A stretch of 7,891 nt of DNA, from positions 1 to 7,891 of the forward strand of contig CAIYSK010000008.1 in the NCBI GenBank assembly GCA_903928835.1, in the 5' to 3' direction. This document shows positions 4,944 through 7,891 of this stretch, piece by piece. The notes beneath the pieces were generated by a model, which saw only the letters and a program-made list of their open reading frames with translations, had not been told where the DNA came from and ran no database searches. The position numbers and the translations under genes were made by a program. Within the stretch, counting starts at the first letter, position 1. Every line of letters starts with the position of its first letter. Source of the stretch: an uncultured cyanobacterium (GTDB taxonomy: Bacteria; Cyanobacteriota; Cyanobacteriia; PCC-6307; Cyanobiaceae).

Positions 4944-6749
4944 ATGCGCGTCTCCCGCCTGATGCTGGTGACGTTGCGCGACGACCCGGCCGAAGCTGAA
5001 ATTCCCTCCCACAAACTTTTGCTGCGGGCGGGCTACATGCGCCGGGTCGCCTCCGGGATCTACGCCTACCTGCCCCTGCTCTGGCGCGTGCTGCAGAAGG
5101 TCTCCCTGATCGTGCGCCAGGAAATGGATCGCACCGGAGCCCTGGAAACCCTCCTGCCCCAGCTGCAACCCGCCGAGCTCTGGGAAAGGAGTGGTCGCTG
5201 GGCGGGCTACACCGCCGGCGAAGGGATCATGTTCCACCTTCAGGACCGCCAGGGCCGGGAGCTCGGCCTCGGGCCCACCCATGAGGAAGTGATCACGGCT
5301 TTGGCTGCGGATTTACTCCGGTCCTACCGGCAGCTGCCGGTGAGCCTCTATCAAGTTCAAACCAAGTTCAGAGATGAGATTCGCCCCCGCTTCGGGCTGA
5401 TGCGCGGGCGGGAATTCATCATGAAAGATGCCTATTCCTTCCACGCCGATGAGGCCTCCCTCAAGGAGACCTACGCCGCCATGGACCAGGCCTACCGCCG
5501 GATTTTTGCCCGTTGTGGCTTGCGGGCCGTCGCAGTTGAAGCCGATAGCGGCGCCATTGGCGGTTCGGCCAGCCAGGAATTCATGGTCACCGCCGATGCC
5601 GGGGAGGATCTCGTCCTGGCCAGTGGCGATGGCACCTATGCGGCCAACCAGGAGCGGGCCGTGTCGATTCCCCCTGCGGCGATCGCCCTGGAAGCCCAGG
5701 GCTGCGAGCCCCTTGCCACCCCTGGGCAAACCAGCATTGACGACCTCTGCGCCTCCCATGGCTTTGACCCCACCCAAACGGTGAAGGTGCTGGTGCTGTT
5801 GGCCCGCTTCGCCGAAGGCCCAGCCCAACCGCTGCTCATCAGCCTGCGGGGCGATCAACAGCTCAACACGGTGAAACTGGCCAATGCGGTGACGGCCAGG
5901 GCCCAACAGGCATGGGGTGCCCTGCTGGAGATTGCCCCGATCAGCGTTGATCAATTGGCAAGCCAGGGCCTCGATCCCCTGCCCTTTGGCTCCTTGGGCC
6001 CCCATCTGAGCGATGCAGCTCTGCAGGGTGCAAGCCAATGGCGCGGCCAGTTCCTGAGGCTCGCCGATCCCACGGCCACTGGCCTGAAGCGCTTTGTCTG
6101 CGGGGCCAATCAAGTTGACACCCACCTGGTGGGAGCGGCTTGGGATGAACTGGTGGCCTGCCCAGAGGCGGTGGATTTGCGATCGGCCCAACCGGGCGAT
6201 GGCTGCTGCCACGACCCCTCCCAAACCCTCGAAGCCTCCAGGGGCATTGAGGTGGGCCACATCTTCCAACTGGGCCGTAAGTACTCCGAAGCCCTCGGGG
6301 CCCGGTTCACCACGGAAAGCGGCACGGAAGAGGCCCTATGGATGGGCTGCTACGGCATCGGGGTGTCCCGGCTGGCCCAAGCCGCCGTGGAGCAACACCA
6401 TGACGCCCACGGGATCTGCTGGCCCGTTTCGATTGCCCCCTTTGAGGTGATTGTGGTGCCCGCCAACATTGCGGAGCCCAGCCAAGCCGACCTCGCCGAA
6501 AAGCTCTATGGGCAACTCCAGGCGGCCGGCGTGGATGCCCTGTTGGATGACCGCACCGAACGGGCTGGGGTCAAGTTCAAAGACGCGGACCTGGTGGGCA
6601 TCCCCTGGCGCGTGGTGGTGGGCCGCGGCGCTGGTGAGGGCCTGGTGGAGCTGGTGGAACGGGCCACGGGTGAGAAACGGGATTTAGCGGCCACAAACCT
6701 GCTCACCACCCTTTTGCCGGTCCTGGAGCAGCAGCGGAGCGGGATCTAG
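4944..6749 (+). CDS. proS: Prolyl-tRNA synthetase
   Basis: This 601-aa class II aminoacyl-tRNA synthetase charges tRNA-Pro in the cytoplasm. It is the bacterial ProRS type with an inserted editing domain. Visible parts include LGPTHEEVIT (109-118) and motif 2 with FRDEIRPRFGLMRGREF (142-158) followed by MKDAYSFH (160-167). EADSGAIGGSASQEF (199-213) precedes the INS domain at about 225-415. In that domain TVKVLVL (279-285) carries Lys281, the position of the Lys needed for clearing Ala-tRNA-Pro in the E. coli enzyme, so editing is probably kept. RGIEVGHIFQLGRKYSEAL (433-451) and motif 3 MGCYGIGVSRL (467-477) complete the active site. The C-terminal 100 residues are the anticodon-binding domain, with LLDDRTERAGVKFKDADL. 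The length is slightly above the E. coli enzyme (572). The ATG is the only possible start after the TGA at 4929. AAGG lies just before it, too close for a good ribosome binding site. Confidence 0.98.
   Translation: MRVSRLMLVTLRDDPAEAEIPSHKLLLRAGYMRRVASGIYAYLPLLWRVLQKVSLIVRQEMDRTGALETLLPQLQPAELWERSGRWAGYTAGEGIMFHLQDRQGRELGLGPTHEEVITALAADLLRSYRQLPVSLYQVQTKFRDEIRPRFGLMRGREFIMKDAYSFHADEASLKETYAAMDQAYRRIFARCGLRAVAVEADSGAIGGSASQEFMVTADAGEDLVLASGDGTYAANQERAVSIPPAAIALEAQGCEPLATPGQTSIDDLCASHGFDPTQTVKVLVLLARFAEGPAQPLLISLRGDQQLNTVKLANAVTARAQQAWGALLEIAPISVDQLASQGLDPLPFGSLGPHLSDAALQGASQWRGQFLRLADPTATGLKRFVCGANQVDTHLVGAAWDELVACPEAVDLRSAQPGDGCCHDPSQTLEASRGIEVGHIFQLGRKYSEALGARFTTESGTEEALWMGCYGIGVSRLAQAAVEQHHDAHGICWPVSIAPFEVIVVPANIAEPSQADLAEKLYGQLQAAGVDALLDDRTERAGVKFKDADLVGIPWRVVVGRGAGEGLVELVERATGEKRDLAATNLLTTLLPVLEQQRSGI
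5679..5686. repeat. HIP1 octamer GCGATCGC
   Basis: This is one exact copy of the palindrome GCGATCGC, the highly iterated palindrome over-represented in many cyanobacterial genomes, here inside proS. I found only one full copy in the window. That fits a picocyanobacterial lineage, where HIP1 is much less abundant than in many freshwater genera. Confidence 0.7.
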
Positions 6750-6812
6750 CCCCTTTGATCTCCACCTTTATCAATGCGGCCCCCTACGATCCCTATCCGC
6801 CGCCACCCCCCC

Positions 6813-7235
6813 ATGACCGCCGCCCTCACTGCCTGGACCCAGCGGTTCCTGGGCGGCTTCATGGCCCTTTGCCTGGGTGCATGCCTGCTCCTAACGGGCT
6901 GCAATGCCTCGAGCACCGGCCTGAGCGGCAACTACCTCGAAGACACGATGGCCGTGGCCGATGTTCTGCTGTCCACCATCGCTCTGGGCGCCGATGATCC
7001 CGGCCGACCCGAGGCGGAAGGCCAAGCCCGCAGTTTGATGGCTGGCTACGTGGCCCGCTACCGCCCCCGCAGTGCCATCAATGGCCTCGGCTCCTTCACC
7101 ACCATGCAGACCGCGGTGAACTCCCTTGCTGGTCACTACACCAACTACCCGAATCGCCCCCTTCCCGATGCCCTCAAGGAGCGCCTTACCAAGGAGCTGA
7201 AGAAAGCCGAGGTCAACGTCACCCGCGGTGCCTAG
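6813..7235 (+). CDS. psb27: Photosystem II assembly lipoprotein Psb27
   Basis: Psb27 is a lumenal lipoprotein that binds CP43 in photosystem II assembly and repair intermediates that lack a working manganese cluster. From the ATG at 6813 it has 140 aa. A signal peptide with Arg11, a hydrophobic core and the lipobox LLTGC places the lipidated Cys at 30, so signal peptidase II rather than LepB should process it. The mature 111 residues match the four-helix family, with LSGNYLEDTMAVADVLLSTI near the start, VARYRPRSAINGLGSFTTMQ in the middle and a C-terminal helix ending in TRGA. An in-frame ATG at 6774 would add 13 residues (RPPTIPIRRHPP) before the signal peptide. I prefer 6813 because it gives an ordinary lipoprotein signal, but neither ATG has a ribosome binding site. 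It lies 63 bp after proS (24 bp from the earlier ATG) and is probably cotranscribed. Confidence 0.95.
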   Translation: MTAALTAWTQRFLGGFMALCLGACLLLTGCNASSTGLSGNYLEDTMAVADVLLSTIALGADDPGRPEAEGQARSLMAGYVARYRPRSAINGLGSFTTMQTAVNSLAGHYTNYPNRPLPDALKERLTKELKKAEVNVTRGA

Positions 7236-7305
7236 GCAGCGCCAGAAAGCCACCTTTTTGACGAAGGGGCATTCCATCTGAGAAGCTCACTGATTGTGCT
7301 CAGAA

Positions 7306-7320
7306 GCGGCTTCGGGCCGC
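7306..7320 (+). promoter_or_regulatory. GC-rich hairpin directly before the purA start
   Basis: The perfect 5-bp stem GCGGC (7306-7310) / GCCGC (7316-7320) has the loop TTCGG. It ends one base before the GTG at 7322, exactly where a ribosome binding site would lie, and no AGGAG-like sequence is visible. No T run follows, so it is unlikely to be a standard terminator. It could limit ribosome access to purA, or have no function; its short length argues for caution. Confidence 0.4.
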
Positions 7321-7321
7321 C

Positions 7322-7891
7322 GTGTGTTTGGCCAACGTTGTCGTCATCGGTGCGCAGTGGGGCGACGAGGGTAAAGGCAAGATCACTGATCTGCTGAGCC
7401 GCTCAGCCGATGTGGTGGTCCGCTACCAGGGGGGGGTCAACGCCGGCCACACCATCGTGGTGGACGACAAGGTGCTCAAGCTGCACCTGATCCCCTCCGG
7501 AATCCTCTATCCCGACACCATCTGCCTGATTGGTTCAGGCACGGTCGTCGATCCCAAGGTGATGCTTGGCGAGCTCGAGATGCTCCAGGGCTACGGCATC
7601 GATATCGCCGGCCTGAAGTTGGCCAGCACGGCCCACGTGACCATGCCCTACCACCGCCTGCTCGACCAGGCGATGGAACAACGCCGCGGCGACCGCCGCA
7701 TCGGCACCACCGGTCGAGGCATTGGCCCCACCTATGCCGACAAGTCGGAGCGCAACGGCATCAGGATCCTCGACATCCTTGAAGAAGCCAGGCTGCGGGA
7801 TCGTCTTGCTGGGCCGCTGGCTGAGAAAAACGAAATCCTCCAGACGCTCTACGGCCTCGAGCCCCTTGACTTCGATGCCGTGGTCACCGAG
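7322..7891 (+). CDS. purA: Adenylosuccinate synthetase, N-terminal part
   Basis: PurA joins IMP and aspartate using GTP to give adenylosuccinate, the first committed step to AMP. The 190 residues present show the GTP-binding glycine-rich loop [11 protein letters not shown] with the catalytic Asp15 (counted from the GTG). [11 protein letters not shown] follows with the catalytic His43, then [17 protein letters not shown] and [17 protein letters not shown], which belongs to the IMP site. The family is about 430 aa, so the gene continues past the window end. No ATG is available at the start: GTG at 7322 gives [10 protein letters not shown], and TTG at 7328 gives MANVVVIG, which is the usual length of the family N-terminus. 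I list the GTG but either could be used. It lies 86 bp after psb27 on the same strand, behind the hairpin at 7306-7320. Confidence 0.97.
   Translation, partial: MCLANVVVIGAQWGDEGKGKITDLLSRSADVVVRYQGGVNAGHTIVVDDKVLKLHLIPSGILYPDTICLIGSGTVVDPKVMLGELEMLQGYGIDIAGLKLASTAHVTMPYHRLLDQAMEQRRGDRRIGTTGRGIGPTYADKSERNGIRILDILEEARLRDRLAGPLAEKNEILQTLYGLEPLDFDAVVTE

Noticed and set aside
5313..6269. A 318-aa minus-strand open frame inside proS
   Set aside because: It is fully antisense to a well-conserved synthetase. Gly/Ala/Gln-rich composition without domains marks it as a shadow.
7236..7321. An intrinsic terminator between psb27 and purA
   Set aside because: AAAG/CTTT near 7243-7255 is only a 4-bp stem, and the 7306-7320 hairpin has no T run after it. 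I see no standard terminator here.

Overview
The window looks like chromosomal core-genome DNA from a GC-rich picocyanobacterium of the marine Synechococcus / Cyanobium type. The clearest sign is psb27, a photosystem II assembly lipoprotein, sitting between proS and purA. The proteins read like picocyanobacterial orthologues, the spacing is very tight, and a single HIP1 octamer (GCGATCGC) lies at 5679-5686. I see no transposase, integrase, tRNA gene, CRISPR array or prophage-like gene.

Left part (1-2384): the last 30 codons of an unidentified plus-strand gene run tail to tail into lepB (minus), a type I signal peptidase with its Ser/Lys dyad intact. Only 14 bp from the lepB start, a 501-aa membrane protein of unknown function begins on the plus strand.

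Middle part (2353-4845): two small minus-strand redox genes follow. One is an ArsC/Spx-like thioredoxin-fold protein and the other a [2Fe-2S] ferredoxin; a good intrinsic terminator between them makes them separate units. A class I SAM methyltransferase is read divergently from the ferredoxin. It is followed on the minus strand by a small single-helix membrane protein that overlaps the methyltransferase 3' end by 83 bp, and then by a small putative helix-turn-helix protein.

Right part (4944-7891): proS, psb27 and purA all run on the plus strand. proS and psb27 are closely spaced and probably cotranscribed. purA follows after 86 bp, with a small GC hairpin directly before its start, and is cut by the window end. 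These three genes serve tRNA charging, photosystem II assembly or repair, and AMP synthesis.

I found no convincing new defence or mobile system. The features most worth a second look are the uncharacterised membrane protein paired head to head with lepB, the HTH gene divergent from proS, the tail-to-tail gene overlaps, and the hairpin at the purA start.
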